From: a virus
Length of the DNA stretch: 52,003 nucleotides
Reading direction: 5' to 3' (one strand)
IMG/VR virus record: IMGVR_UViG_3300032163_000019
Span: 1 to 52,003 of that record
Positions 15,040-24,218 of the stretch are shown piece by piece. Position 1 is the first letter of the stretch. Each line of letters starts with the position of its first letter. A program made the position numbers and the translations under genes. Below the pieces are notes generated by a model. The model did no database searches. It worked only from the letters and a program-made list of their open reading frames with translations, and was not told the origin of the DNA.

Positions 15040-16590
15040 GTGACGCAGAATTTGGCGGAACAGTTTTACGACTTGTTCCGCGGGCTGGACAGGGCCCACG
15101 GAAGTTTTGAAATCACGCATAGCGAGGCGGGGAAATTACGGGGAAAGGCGTTTACGCGACAGTCTCCCGTGACAACGCAGTTATGGGAGGATCACCTCGC
15201 GGGGAAACTAGGGTTAGGCGTCGTTCCGTTGAATGATTCCAGCTTGTGCGGATGGGGCGTGATCGACATCGACAAAAAAGAATATAGTGACATTAACCAT
15301 GCGGCAATCGAACGGAAAATAAACGCGAACAAAATGCCGCTGGTAGTATGTCGGAGTAAAAGCGGTGACGCGCATTTGTTTTTATTTTTAGAGACTCCCA
15401 TTGAGGCGGTGCACGTCCGCAAAACACTTCTTGCGTGGGCGTTTGAATTGGGTTTCCCGAAGGCGGAAATATTTCCGAAACAGGACAAACTAGCAGGGGA
15501 AAACGACGTCGGAAATTGGCTGAACATGCCGTATTTCGACGCAAAACAGACGTTACGGTATGGCATAAAAGACGGCGTCCCGCTTTTATCGGCGGAAGAA
15601 TTCGTTCAGTATTGCCGAAGCAAAAAGGCGTCGCTAGATTTTTTGCTGAATTTTAAAGTCGCGTGTGACCCGGAATTTGACGACGCCCCCCCGTGTATAC
15701 AGTATTATGTTAAAAATAAATTCACGAATAATTTGAATAGCGCCTTGTTTTCAATGGGCGTGTTCGCTCGCCAGAAGTTTCCGGATGTGTGGGAAGCGAA
15801 AATAGACGAATACAATATTCGTTTCATGAAGCCTGGTACGTCAAAAGAGGTCCAGACTATCGTCAAAAGTCTCGGTAAGAAAGCTTACTACTATAAATGC
15901 AATGACGAACCGCTCCGTTCCCAATGCAATCGCGTCGTTTGCAAAACGCGGAAATACGGGTTGACACACGCCACAACCGATGATATCGGCATTGTGATTG
16001 ACGGTATGCAAAAATTAAACACGACGCCTCCGATCTGGTTTGTCAACGTACAGGGAACGGACGGGGCGAAACATCGGATAGAACTAGCGGAGACAAAAGA
16101 GTTACTAAACCAAAGAGGATTTAATCAGCGTTGTGTTGACGCTATGAATTTTTTCCCGATATTGTTGAACGCAAAAATATGGCGGGACATAGTCCAAAAA
16201 GCGCTTGATACTTGCCAAACAATCGACGCCCCCGCGGAGGCGTCGGCGGAAGGAGCGTTATCCGATTCCTTGCATATGTTTTTAACAGGTAGGGCGCAAG
16301 GCAAAAGTAGAGAGGATATTCGGACAAATCGTCCATGGTTAAACGATGATGACGGATTTTATTACTTTAAGGCGGAAGCGTTTTTTAACTATATCAAACA
16401 ACAGGGTGGGCAATGGTATGTTGGGTGGACGCGCCAAAAATTCTTTAGCAAACTAAAAGACCAGGGCGTTTCCTCGGATCAACTATTCGGGGTGGGCAGG
16501 GTATGGAAAATTAATTCGGTTAAGGTGGAAAAACAACCGGAAGTTTTGCCGACGCCAAACATGGCGCCTGCTGATGATACGCCTTTTTAA
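15040..16590 (+). CDS. Archaeo-eukaryotic-type primase (TOTE-like AEP domain)
   Basis: A 516-residue protein starting at GTG. The AEP signature is visible: CGWGVIDIDKKEY (metal-binding DID, about residue 70), the sxH-like SKSGDAHLFLFLE (about 105-117), and AEIFPKQDKLA ... GNWLNMPYFD (about 140-170). This matches the primase domain of TOTE conflict systems and phage relatives. A cysteine-bearing segment (YYYKCNDEPLRSQCNR VVC, about 285-305) may bind zinc or iron-sulfur. The C-terminus ends ADDTPF, an SSB-like acidic tip. It presumably makes primers for the family A polymerase encoded downstream. Confidence 0.82.
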   Translation: MTQNLAEQFYDLFRGLDRAHGSFEITHSEAGKLRGKAFTRQSPVTTQLWEDHLAGKLGLGVVPLNDSSLCGWGVIDIDKKEYSDINHAAIERKINANKMPLVVCRSKSGDAHLFLFLETPIEAVHVRKTLLAWAFELGFPKAEIFPKQDKLAGENDVGNWLNMPYFDAKQTLRYGIKDGVPLLSAEEFVQYCRSKKASLDFLLNFKVACDPEFDDAPPCIQYYVKNKFTNNLNSALFSMGVFARQKFPDVWEAKIDEYNIRFMKPGTSKEVQTIVKSLGKKAYYYKCNDEPLRSQCNRVVCKTRKYGLTHATTDDIGIVIDGMQKLNTTPPIWFVNVQGTDGAKHRIELAETKELLNQRGFNQRCVDAMNFFPILLNAKIWRDIVQKALDTCQTIDAPAEASAEGALSDSLHMFLTGRAQGKSREDIRTNRPWLNDDDGFYYFKAEAFFNYIKQQGGQWYVGWTRQKFFSKLKDQGVSSDQLFGVGRVWKINSVKVEKQPEVLPTPNMAPADDTPF

Positions 16591-16615
16591 TGACTGTTTA
16601 ACGGAAGGACGTAGA

Positions 16616-17239
16616 ATGGGAAACGCTAATCCAATCGCTAAAGCGGAGGAAACGAGTCAACATATGGCGGTGTTGATTAAGCAAAAATCTTCCCGCTATT
16701 TTGACGACTTGTTAAAATCAACTTGCGGACCGGATTTACTAGCATTAAGTTTGTTCCCGAACGCCAAAGAAATTACTGAATCGTTTGCGTTATATCACGC
16801 ATACCACAAGTTTTTGCGCAAGACCGTATCGGATCAAACGCAGGTAGTCGTGATAGGCGATGGATCGACGCCGCGAACAGCCGCGTTGTTCGCGTTTAAA
16901 ACTAAACATGTTTGCTCCTCCATTGATCCTGGGTTGCGCGAAGACACTAATTGGGATGGTATTGATAATTTATACACGTATAAAATGCCGTTACGTGGGT
17001 ACTGTTTTCCACGCGGCATTCCGTCACACACCATCATTATCCTCCCGCATAGCCATGTCCCTCACGCGGAATTAACGTCGTTTTTGAAAATGTTACGGCG
17101 ATGGGATTGTATTTCGATGGCGTGTTGCGTGGAAAATGAGGGCGTATTTCAGAGCTCCCCGGACATTGAGTATGCGGATTGGGGCGTATGGAGCCCTCAC
17201 CGCATGATTAAAATCTGGAGGGGTAAGTGCGGCATTTAA
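16616..17239 (+). CDS. Hypothetical protein with Rossmann-like segment
   Basis: A 207-residue protein with GGAAGG about 7-8 nt before the ATG. TQVVVIGDGSTPRTAALFAF, followed by CSSIDPGL, has the look of a nucleotide- or SAM-binding Rossmann motif, and HTIIILPHSHVPHAELTSFL could be a later strand-helix unit. It overlaps the next gene by 13 nt. Methyltransferase-like is the best guess, but no catalytic motif can be named. Confidence 0.6.
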   Translation: MGNANPIAKAEETSQHMAVLIKQKSSRYFDDLLKSTCGPDLLALSLFPNAKEITESFALYHAYHKFLRKTVSDQTQVVVIGDGSTPRTAALFAFKTKHVCSSIDPGLREDTNWDGIDNLYTYKMPLRGYCFPRGIPSHTIIILPHSHVPHAELTSFLKMLRRWDCISMACCVENEGVFQSSPDIEYADWGVWSPHRMIKIWRGKCGI

Positions 17240-18744
17240 TCTTCGGGCCGCCCGGTACGGGTAAAACCACGCGATTGCTCGATGTAGTAGACGCGCGATT
17301 GCAGGCCGGAGTTAAACCGGTTGATATTGGTTATATATCTTACACTAAAAAGGCGGTTCAAGAAGCGGTTTGGCGGGCGAAAAAGAAGTTCGGTTTATGC
17401 GAGGATGATCTTCGTCATTTTCGAACTCTTCATAGCATGGCGTTTCGGGCATTGGGGATGACTACGGAACGCATGTTGGGCAAAAAACATCTGGCCGAAT
17501 TTGGCGATTTAGTCGGCCATGACTTTACGGATAACCGTTACCAAATCGAGGATGGGTTGCCGCAATGCGGCGGGCGTCAGGGGGATTTATTATTATCATT
17601 GGTGCAACTAGCGCGGGCAAAACAACTGCATATATCCACTATATGGCGGATGTACCAGCCGGCCTGTACTCTAGCGGAGCTTACCCAGTTTGACGCGGCA
17701 TACGCTGCATACCGAAAAGAGGCGAGCATATATGATTATACCGACTTGTTAGAGGCGGGGGTGGCGAGTGCGGAGTTTCCGCAATTTGACACGTTGATAA
17801 TCGACGAGGCGCAAGATTTATACCCATTACAGTGGGCGGTCATCGAAAAATTAATGACGAAGGCAAAGGCCGTCTGGATAGGAGGGGATCCGGATCAGGC
17901 CATTTACGAGTGGGCGGGAGCCGATCCGTCATATTTGTTAGCGCTTTACCGCTCGGGTAAATGGCGGGCGGAACAATTGGAACAGAGTTACAGATTACCT
18001 GCGACTGTACACGATGTGGCGTTAACGGTTATACGCCGGTGTGACTATTCATACCCGAAAACATACCGTCCGCGTAATGCGCGGGGGAGCGTTAATTTTA
18101 TTAACTATTGGCCCGATTTGGAGTTTGACAACGGACAGAGTTGGTATCTGCTGGGACGCAACGGGTACTTGCTAAATGATTTTAAAGAGTTTTTGACGGC
18201 GCAAGGTTTGGCCTTTACATATCGCCATGCGCGGGCGGTAAATAGCGCGGAGGTGGCGGGGATATTGGCGTGGGAACGGGGGCGGCGCGGGGAATTAATC
18301 CCGTATGACGATTGTATGAAAATTTATGATTACATGATATCCGGACGGCAGATTAAAAGGGGCGGAAAAATTAGCTTGACAAACGCTCCACAACGCGATT
18401 ACACTTTGGCGGAATTGAAAACAGAATATGGATTGTTGACGTTGGCTCCGTGGTTTGAGAGCCTGATAAAAATACCGGAACAACGGCGAGATTATTATAG
18501 GGCCATGTTACGGCGGGGACAACGACTAACCTCCGCTCCGTTGTTACACATAGACACTATCCACGGGGTAAAGGGGGGCGAGGCGGAAAATGTGTTGCTA
18601 CTAACGGATATGGCGGGGCAAAGTTTTCGCGGATACCAGGAACACGCGGACGCTGAACACCGCGTATTTTACGTGGGTATTACGCGGGCGAAACAGAATT
18701 TGCATATCGTGTCCCCGCAAGGTACGTATTTTTATACCGTCTAA
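17227..18744 (+). CDS. UvrD/Rep-like superfamily 1 helicase
   Basis: A 505-residue protein. Walker A GPPGTGKTTR is at residues 7-16. DEAQDLYPLQW (motif II) is near residue 192, GDPDQAIYEWAGADP (motif III) near 220, SYRLP (IV) near 256, TIHGVKGGEAENV (V) near 443, and YVGITRAKQNL (VI) near 481. The start is GTG with GGAGGGG just upstream. The set of motifs is complete, so it is probably an active ATP-dependent DNA helicase, shorter than UvrD (about 720). It likely serves as a replication or recombination helicase, since no DnaB-type helicase was seen. Confidence 0.9.
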   Translation: MRHLIFGPPGTGKTTRLLDVVDARLQAGVKPVDIGYISYTKKAVQEAVWRAKKKFGLCEDDLRHFRTLHSMAFRALGMTTERMLGKKHLAEFGDLVGHDFTDNRYQIEDGLPQCGGRQGDLLLSLVQLARAKQLHISTIWRMYQPACTLAELTQFDAAYAAYRKEASIYDYTDLLEAGVASAEFPQFDTLIIDEAQDLYPLQWAVIEKLMTKAKAVWIGGDPDQAIYEWAGADPSYLLALYRSGKWRAEQLEQSYRLPATVHDVALTVIRRCDYSYPKTYRPRNARGSVNFINYWPDLEFDNGQSWYLLGRNGYLLNDFKEFLTAQGLAFTYRHARAVNSAEVAGILAWERGRRGELIPYDDCMKIYDYMISGRQIKRGGKISLTNAPQRDYTLAELKTEYGLLTLAPWFESLIKIPEQRRDYYRAMLRRGQRLTSAPLLHIDTIHGVKGGEAENVLLLTDMAGQSFRGYQEHADAEHRVFYVGITRAKQNLHIVSPQGTYFYTV

Positions 18745-18763
18745 CACAAAAGGAGGAACATAC

Positions 18764-19708
18764 GTGTTAACCAGTTACCCGAAGGTTTATAGCCTGGGGC
18801 ATCGTTACATCGCGCAAATTATGGAGGGCGACGTTACGGTTGAGGAGAAAATCGACGGCTCCCAAATTAGTTTTGGCCGCGACGCCGACGGCGCATTAAC
18901 GGCGAGATCGAAGGGACAACAACTTTTTTTTACCGGCGTAACTGGAATGTTTACGCTGGGGCTGGAGCAAATATACGCGCGGAAAGATTTGTTACCGCTC
19001 GGTGTGACTTACCGCGGGGAATATTTGCAGAAACCAAAACACAATACGATAGCGTATAGCCGCATCCCAAAAGATCACATCATCATATATGATATTGAGG
19101 ACGCTTACGGAAACCCCGTAAGCCGCGCGCAAAAAGAAGACATGGCGCATGATATCGGGTTTGAGGTTGTCCCAGGTTTTGTTACGCCCGGTTGGAGCAA
19201 AGGTAGTTTTGAGGCGTTACTAAAAACGACGTCTATCTTGGGAGGTGAAACGATTGAGGGAGTCGTAATAAAAAACTATATGCAGTGTACTGACGATAAA
19301 AAATACATGGTGGGGAAATACGTCAACGACATATTTAAAGAACGACATGGTAAAGAATGGAAAGTGGGCAACCCCAGCGGCAAGGATTTTATCCAGCGCA
19401 TTGGCGATGATTTAAAAACGGATGCGCGATATCAAAAGGCCAAGCAGGCGCTTATAAATGCGGGTACGTGTACCCATAGTCCCGCGGATATCGGGGATTT
19501 TTTGAAAATGCTTCACGCGGATATCGACGCGGAAGACGCGGACGATATAGCCGCGGCGTTAACCGCTCATTTTCTCCCCCAAATAAAACGGCATGTTTGC
19601 AGGGGCGCCGCGGAATGGTATAAACAATCGGTGCGGGTGGAGGTATTTCCGGAGGGCACGGTTGATGATACGTTGATAACAAATAAACAAAAGGAGAGCG
19701 GACAATGA
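18764..19708 (+). CDS. RNA ligase, T4 Rnl2-like
   Basis: A 314-residue protein with AAAGGAGG upstream of a GTG start. The nucleotidyltransferase motif I is VEEKIDGSQ with the adenylated Lys at residue 29. Motif III is YRGEYLQ (about 85), motif IV EGVVIKNY (about 165) and motif V VGKYVND (about 182). These are in the order of Rnl2-type ligases. The C-terminal 110 residues form an extra helical domain. T4-type RNA ligases repair tRNAs cut by host defence nucleases. No polynucleotide kinase was found here. It overlaps the clamp-like gene by 4 nt. Confidence 0.85.
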   Translation: MLTSYPKVYSLGHRYIAQIMEGDVTVEEKIDGSQISFGRDADGALTARSKGQQLFFTGVTGMFTLGLEQIYARKDLLPLGVTYRGEYLQKPKHNTIAYSRIPKDHIIIYDIEDAYGNPVSRAQKEDMAHDIGFEVVPGFVTPGWSKGSFEALLKTTSILGGETIEGVVIKNYMQCTDDKKYMVGKYVNDIFKERHGKEWKVGNPSGKDFIQRIGDDLKTDARYQKAKQALINAGTCTHSPADIGDFLKMLHADIDAEDADDIAAALTAHFLPQIKRHVCRGAAEWYKQSVRVEVFPEGTVDDTLITNKQKESGQ

Positions 19709-20679
19709 CGATGGAATTAAAGCCGGCCATTATTTTGGCGGGCAAGTTTTTGGGAAACGAAGACAGTCCTCATGCGGGGTATGGTTATATTAATTTTACC
19801 GGGGAACGCATTGAGGCGATTAACGGGGTCACGGGGATCAGCATCCCATGTGCCACTGAGGTTAAAGCTACTTGCGAAGGGCGGCGACTCGCCGCGTTCG
19901 CAAAAGATTCCGCGACACTCAGTTTGACGCAAAAAGAACACGGAAGCGTTGTGGCGAAAGACGGCAGAATCAGAGTTACGCTTGATACCATTGACAATAT
20001 CGAGCCGCTGGACTTTTCCCCCCGTGCGACGGTTGTCACGATTCCCGATGATGATTGCGAGAAAATAAAAACCGCGTTCGCCTTTATACTACCGCAAGAT
20101 CAGCGCATGTTTACGTCTACCGTATACATTAATGGCGGGTATATATACACGGCGGACGGCGGTTATGCCAGCCGTCAACCGACGACGTTGGACATACCTG
20201 GCGGGTGGATATTGCCGGTTGAGGCGAGCGTTATTTTTTCCGCATTGGGGAATCCGGAATCTATTAGCTATTCCGAAACGTCATTTTTATTTACTTACGC
20301 CAATGGAGTCGTGGCGGAATGCCGCGCGAAAGAAGGCGCGTGGCCGAAAATCGAAGAGGTCTATGCTCAGAGTACTCCGGCATATACCGCGCTTCCGCCA
20401 TCGTTTCAGGCGGACGTTAAACGCATGGTGTCCTCCGCCCCGAAAAGCGGCATAGCGATAATGACGATAGATAAAACGGGTTTGGCCGTTGGCGAAAGCG
20501 TGATCGTTGATGGGTATGATTTTTTGATGACGGAAGCGGTCACTCTCCAGCTAAAATACATGGGGCTTATGGCCCCATATATCGACGGAATTAGTTTTGA
20601 TCGAAGTGGCGACGCCGCGCTCGCTTGCGGCAAACTGGACGGGAGCTTGGATGCGCTCATCATGCCGTGTCGCAAATGA
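19705..20679 (+). CDS. Putative DNA polymerase sliding clamp (DnaN-like)
   Basis: A 324-residue protein that overlaps the ligase gene through ATGA. It has the size and alternating helix/strand character of a processivity clamp. The ending GKLDGSLDALIMPCRK resembles the terminal LIMPMRL of beta clamps, and YIDGISFDRSGDAALACG resembles the preceding strand pair. The first domain is weakly conserved. Context next to polymerase, primase and helicases supports the idea. The alternative is an unrelated beta-rich replication protein. Confidence 0.5.
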   Translation: MTMELKPAIILAGKFLGNEDSPHAGYGYINFTGERIEAINGVTGISIPCATEVKATCEGRRLAAFAKDSATLSLTQKEHGSVVAKDGRIRVTLDTIDNIEPLDFSPRATVVTIPDDDCEKIKTAFAFILPQDQRMFTSTVYINGGYIYTADGGYASRQPTTLDIPGGWILPVEASVIFSALGNPESISYSETSFLFTYANGVVAECRAKEGAWPKIEEVYAQSTPAYTALPPSFQADVKRMVSSAPKSGIAIMTIDKTGLAVGESVIVDGYDFLMTEAVTLQLKYMGLMAPYIDGISFDRSGDAALACGKLDGSLDALIMPCRK

Positions 20680-22970
20680 GCGCTACTAATATATCCTACA
20701 GGGATATCGTGTTGGCGAAACAATTGGCCAATGCGGAGGGCGTTATGCGCGCGCCTTTCGCCTTGGATAACGCCGCGTATCTTGACCCGTTTCAAAAAGC
20801 GATTGTTTTGTGGGCGTTACGGAAAGGGAAAGCCGCGATATTTGCTGATTGCGGATTGGGGAAAACGAGGATGCAGTTGGAATGGGCGGCGCAAATATGT
20901 AAGGCGAGCCCAGGGGGGAAAGCTCTAATCCTCGCGCCATTAGCCGTGACGGATCAAACGGCGAAGGAGGGGGATAGTATAGAGATACCGGTTAACGTTT
21001 GCGATAGGCAAGAGGACGTTATCGTTGGTATAAATATCACTAACTATGAAAGTCTCCATAAATTCGTTCCCGACGAATTTATCGCCGTCGTACTTGACGA
21101 AAGTAGCATTTTGAAATCGTACATGGGAAAGGTAAAACAAAACATATTGAACGTGTTTTTTGACACGCAATATAAACTGGCGTGTACGGCTACTCCCGCT
21201 CCGAACGATCATTTAGAGTTGGGTAATCATGCGCAGTTTTTAAACGTTATGAACTCGAACGAAATGATTGCTCGGTGGTTTTTAAACGATACTAAACACA
21301 CGGGGAATTACCGGCTAAAACAACATGCCACGGAATCGTTTTGGGAATGGGTGGGGACATGGGCGGTTTGTTTGGGGAAACCATCGGATATAGGCGACTA
21401 TGACGATTCTAAATTTCGTCTCCCCGCGCTGAAAATTAACGAGATCGTTATCGACGTTGACCAGACGGAAAAAGCCCCGCCTGGGCGGATGTTTCGTACC
21501 GTCGATATGTCCGCGACGTCTATCCATACGGAATTGCGTTTGACGGCGGAAGCCCGCGCAAAAAAGGCCGCCGAAATTGTAAACGCTAAAGATGATTATT
21601 TCATTGTTTGGTGTAACACAAACTACGAAGCTGATCTACTTAAAAAATATATTCTGCGGGCGGTTGAGGTACGCGGCTCTGAACCGTCGGACATCAAGAA
21701 GCGAAAGCTAGCGGAGTACGGCGATGCGAAGCATAAAATAATTATTACCAAACCGAGTATCGCCGGGTTTGGGTTGAACTGGCAACATTGCAATAACGTC
21801 GTTTTTGTGGGGTTATCGTATAGTTTTGAGAATTTGTACCAGGCGCTACGCCGATCATACAGGTTTGGCCAAACAGAAACCGTCAACGCTTACGTCATTT
21901 CCGCGTCCACGGAGTTAGACATCAGGGAGTCGATCTGGCGTAAAATGAACCAGCATGACATTATGAGGGAGAACATGGTTATGTCCACGAAGAGTTTTGG
22001 GAATGAAGACGCAAAAAAAGCATTAACGGGATTTACGCACAAGACGGTTACGGGAGATCGCTGGGAAATGCGGCTTGGCGACTGCGTGGAAGTTATGAAC
22101 GGTATGAAAGATAGTACCGTGGACTTCTCCATTTTTTCGCCGCCATTCGCCAACCTATATATTTATTCCGACTCCATGTATGATATGGGTAATTGTAGCG
22201 GAGACGCGGAATTTTTTAATCAGTTTGGGTTTGCCGCGAAAGAACTATATCGCCTTATGCGGCCAGGGAGACTTTGCGCGGTACATTGCAAAGACTTGGT
22301 TGATTACCGAGGGCGTGACGGACGCGCCGGGTTGCGCGATTTTCCCGGTAAAATTATCAGTACGTTCGAGGAACACGGCTGGAAATATCATAGTCGTGTT
22401 ACCATTTGGAAAGATCCGGTGGTGGAAATGCAACGGACCAAAGCGCACGGATTGCTCCATAGGCAGGTATGCGCGGATTCGACTTTTTCTCGGCAAGGCC
22501 TCCCCGATTATTTGCTCATTTTCCGCAAATGGGAAGAATCGGAAAATATAATACCCGTTAATGGCGGTGACGCCGCCCATAGATTTGAATCGTATATCGG
22601 GGAAAACGCTCCGCGAAGTATCGAAGCCGGGAACGATAAACGGACGCATTCTATCGATGTCTGGCAACGGTACGCTTCCCCCGTGTGGTTTGATATCAAC
22701 CAGATGAACGTTTTAAATATCGTCGCGGGGCGGGAATCACGCGATGAAAAACACATCTGCCCATTACAGCTTGACGTAATTAAACGCGCCGTCCACCTAT
22801 GGTCAAACCCCGGTGATACCGTCTTCAGTCCGTTCGCCGGAATCGGAAGCGAAGGCGTTCCCTCGCTGGAAATGGGGCGGAAATTTATCGGGGTAGAGTT
22901 AAAGGAATCTTACTTTGACGCCGCGTGTAAACATTTGTACGCGGCTACAATGCAACCTAAACTCATTTAA
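20676..22970 (+). CDS. SNF2-like helicase fused to a DNA methyltransferase (N4/N6 type)
   Basis: A 764-residue protein starting at the ATGA overlap with the previous stop. The N-terminal helicase has Walker A ADCGLGKTR (about residue 58), LDESS (about 142), CTATPAPNDH (motif III) and SYRFGQTETVNAYV (motif VI region, about 395). The C-terminal part has SPPFANLYIYSDS (catalytic SPPF/Y motif, about 487) before FSPFAGIGSEG (SAM-binding motif I, about 716), which is the beta-class order for adenine-N6 or cytosine-N4 methyltransferases. One protein therefore pairs translocation with methylation. It may protect phage DNA from host restriction, by analogy to helicase-methylase phage proteins. Target sequence unknown. 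Confidence 0.85.
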   Translation: MSATNISYRDIVLAKQLANAEGVMRAPFALDNAAYLDPFQKAIVLWALRKGKAAIFADCGLGKTRMQLEWAAQICKASPGGKALILAPLAVTDQTAKEGDSIEIPVNVCDRQEDVIVGINITNYESLHKFVPDEFIAVVLDESSILKSYMGKVKQNILNVFFDTQYKLACTATPAPNDHLELGNHAQFLNVMNSNEMIARWFLNDTKHTGNYRLKQHATESFWEWVGTWAVCLGKPSDIGDYDDSKFRLPALKINEIVIDVDQTEKAPPGRMFRTVDMSATSIHTELRLTAEARAKKAAEIVNAKDDYFIVWCNTNYEADLLKKYILRAVEVRGSEPSDIKKRKLAEYGDAKHKIIITKPSIAGFGLNWQHCNNVVFVGLSYSFENLYQALRRSYRFGQTETVNAYVISASTELDIRESIWRKMNQHDIMRENMVMSTKSFGNEDAKKALTGFTHKTVTGDRWEMRLGDCVEVMNGMKDSTVDFSIFSPPFANLYIYSDSMYDMGNCSGDAEFFNQFGFAAKELYRLMRPGRLCAVHCKDLVDYRGRDGRAGLRDFPGKIISTFEEHGWKYHSRVTIWKDPVVEMQRTKAHGLLHRQVCADSTFSRQGLPDYLLIFRKWEESENIIPVNGGDAAHRFESYIGENAPRSIEAGNDKRTHSIDVWQRYASPVWFDINQMNVLNIVAGRESRDEKHICPLQLDVIKRAVHLWSNPGDTVFSPFAGIGSEGVPSLEMGRKFIGVELKESYFDAACKHLYAATMQPKLI

Positions 22971-22981
22971 GGAGGGATATC

Positions 22982-23128
22982 GTGGGATTGGATTTACGCG
23001 CGCTATGGACAGATGACGGTGAAACGTATCGAGCGGCGAAAGCTTTGCTTGAAGAAACAGCGGCGGCGCTCGAACCAAAGAAAAACCGTGATGACGATGA
23101 TGACGATGACGATGACGATGCAAACTAA
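22982..23128 (+). CDS. Small protein with Asp-rich tail
   Basis: A 48-residue protein beginning at GTG 22982 with AAGGAGG upstream. It reads MGLDLRALWTDDGETYRAAK, then a helix (ALLEETAAALEP) and KKNR, and ends with ten consecutive Asp and AN. The Asp run is encoded by GAT/GAC triplets (about 23090-23119). The stop overlaps the next gene, whose ATG is inside the Asp run. Unknown function. An acidic tail may mimic DNA or be a linker. Confidence 0.7.
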   Translation: MGLDLRALWTDDGETYRAAKALLEETAAALEPKKNRDDDDDDDDDDAN

Positions 23129-23396
23129 AAAACACAGCGCATACGAGGCTTGCGCAAATACCGCTATAGGGTTTGGCGTATCATGGGCGTTGACCTTTTA
23201 TGTGTTGCCATACTATTTAGGCGTGAGCGCCACGAAACGCACGGCTACCATGATAGTGATAATTTATACTATCGCATCGATAGTCCGTTCGTATTTAATC
23301 CGGCGCGCATTTAACTATGTGAACGGCCCGGCGGAATCCGGGAGTAATAAAAATCAGGAGGAAAAAGATGAACGCAGAAAAAACGAACTCTGCTGA
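23118..23396 (+). CDS. DUF7220-like small membrane protein
   Basis: A 92-residue protein. I place the start at ATG 23118 (MQTKKHSAYEACANTAIGFG) because upstream in-frame codons belong to the Asp-tail gene. CANTAIGFGVSWALTFYVLP is characteristic of the phage DUF7220 family as I recall it. Two transmembrane helices fit residues about 10-33 and 41-61. The C-terminus (GPAESGSNKNQEEKDERRKN) is read through the hairpin element that precedes the next gene and looks like an add-on to the usual family ending. Confidence 0.65.
   Translation: MQTKKHSAYEACANTAIGFGVSWALTFYVLPYYLGVSATKRTATMIVIIYTIASIVRSYLIRRAFNYVNGPAESGSNKNQEEKDERRKNELC
23324..23360 (+). repeat. Cassette hairpin element, copy 1
   Basis: CCCGG-CGGAAT-CCGGG followed by AGTAATAAAAA and a ribosome binding site, before the beta-helix gene at 23368. 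It is translated as part of the previous gene's C-terminus. The same element recurs in the 32-36 kb region, 9 kb away. Confidence 0.8.
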
Positions 23397-24174
23397 ATTT
23401 GATTTCGGCGACGGGAAGGGTCAAGTCCCGGCCCACAAACACACTAATGGCGGAGGCTGGGTGGCCGATACCGCGTCCGTGGCCGACTCCGCATACGTCG
23501 GCCCGGATGCGCGGGTATTTGGCCGGGCGCGGATACGCGGGGAGGCCCGCGTGGATGGCCAATCGATAGTGAGCGAAAATGCCCGCGTGGGCGGCCAATC
23601 GATAGTGAGCGGAAATGCGCGGATAAGCGGGGAGGCCCGCGTGTATGGCCAATCGATAGTGAGCGGAAATGCCTGCGTGGATGGCCAATCGATAGTGAGC
23701 GGAAATGCCCGCGTGTATGGCCAATCGATAGTGAGCGGAAATGCTTGCGTGTATGGCCAATCGATAGTGAGCGGAAATGCCTGCGTGTATGGCCAATCGA
23801 TAGTGAGCGAAAATGCCCGCGTGGGCGGCCAATCGATAGTGAGCGAAAATGCACGGATAAGCGGGGCGGCCCGCGTGGGCGGCCAATCGATAGTGGGGGG
23901 AAATGCGTGGGTGGGCGGAAATGCGCGGATAAGCGGTAATGAAAATAAGGAGGAAACGTTGAACAAGAGAAAAAACATGAAAGAGGATAAAGAAGAGACG
24001 AAGGAATACATAACAGGGATAGAGGTGTTGTTGATAGCATGGCAAAACGCCAAAAAAGCAAGAGTAATGGCGCAAAATGCTCTAATCACCGCGGAAGCGG
24101 CCGCAAAAAAAGCATTTTGGCATGAGGTGGAGGCGGAAGGAAAGTGGAGGCGGGCAAACAACGATGCGGAGTGA
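23368..24174 (+). CDS. Hexapeptide-repeat (left-handed beta-helix) protein fused to an alanine-rich helical domain
   Basis: A 268-residue protein with AGGAGG before the ATG. Residues about 8-45 form the family module (EFDFGDGKGQVPAHKHTNGG, then GWVADTASVADSAYVGPDAR). Residues about 50-190 are hexapeptide repeats in 36-bp DNA units (ARVYGQSIVSGNA-like), expected to fold as a left-handed beta-helix. From about residue 191 the sequence NENKEETLNKRKNMKEDKEE corresponds to a degenerate cassette element read through. It is followed by a helical Ala-rich domain (WQNAKKARVMAQNALITAEA). The gene looks like two cassettes fused by loss of the stop codon. Function unknown. Confidence 0.75.
   Translation: MNAEKTNSAEFDFGDGKGQVPAHKHTNGGGWVADTASVADSAYVGPDARVFGRARIRGEARVDGQSIVSENARVGGQSIVSGNARISGEARVYGQSIVSGNACVDGQSIVSGNARVYGQSIVSGNACVYGQSIVSGNACVYGQSIVSENARVGGQSIVSENARISGAARVGGQSIVGGNAWVGGNARISGNENKEETLNKRKNMKEDKEETKEYITGIEVLLIAWQNAKKARVMAQNALITAEAAAKKAFWHEVEAEGKWRRANNDAE
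23550..23930 (+). repeat. 36-bp coding tandem repeats (hexapeptide)
   Basis: About ten near-identical units containing GGCCAATCGATAGTGAGCGG, alternating GTGTAT, GTGGAT and GTGGGC starts, encode pairs of hexapeptides. Units with the same DNA occur at 34391-34690. They are likely substrates for unequal recombination. Confidence 0.85.
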
Positions 24175-24218
24175 AGGGGTATATTTTAATGAAAACAATT
24201 CAAAGAGAGGCGGCTACT

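Noticed and set aside
23550-23930. CRISPR-like array of 36-bp repeats
   Set aside because: Repeats are contiguous, coding and hexapeptide-phased, without unique spacers.
23311-24161. Long minus-strand frames (205-254 codons)
   Set aside because: Shadows of the 36-bp coding repeats of the beta-helix gene. They show only repeat-derived sequence.
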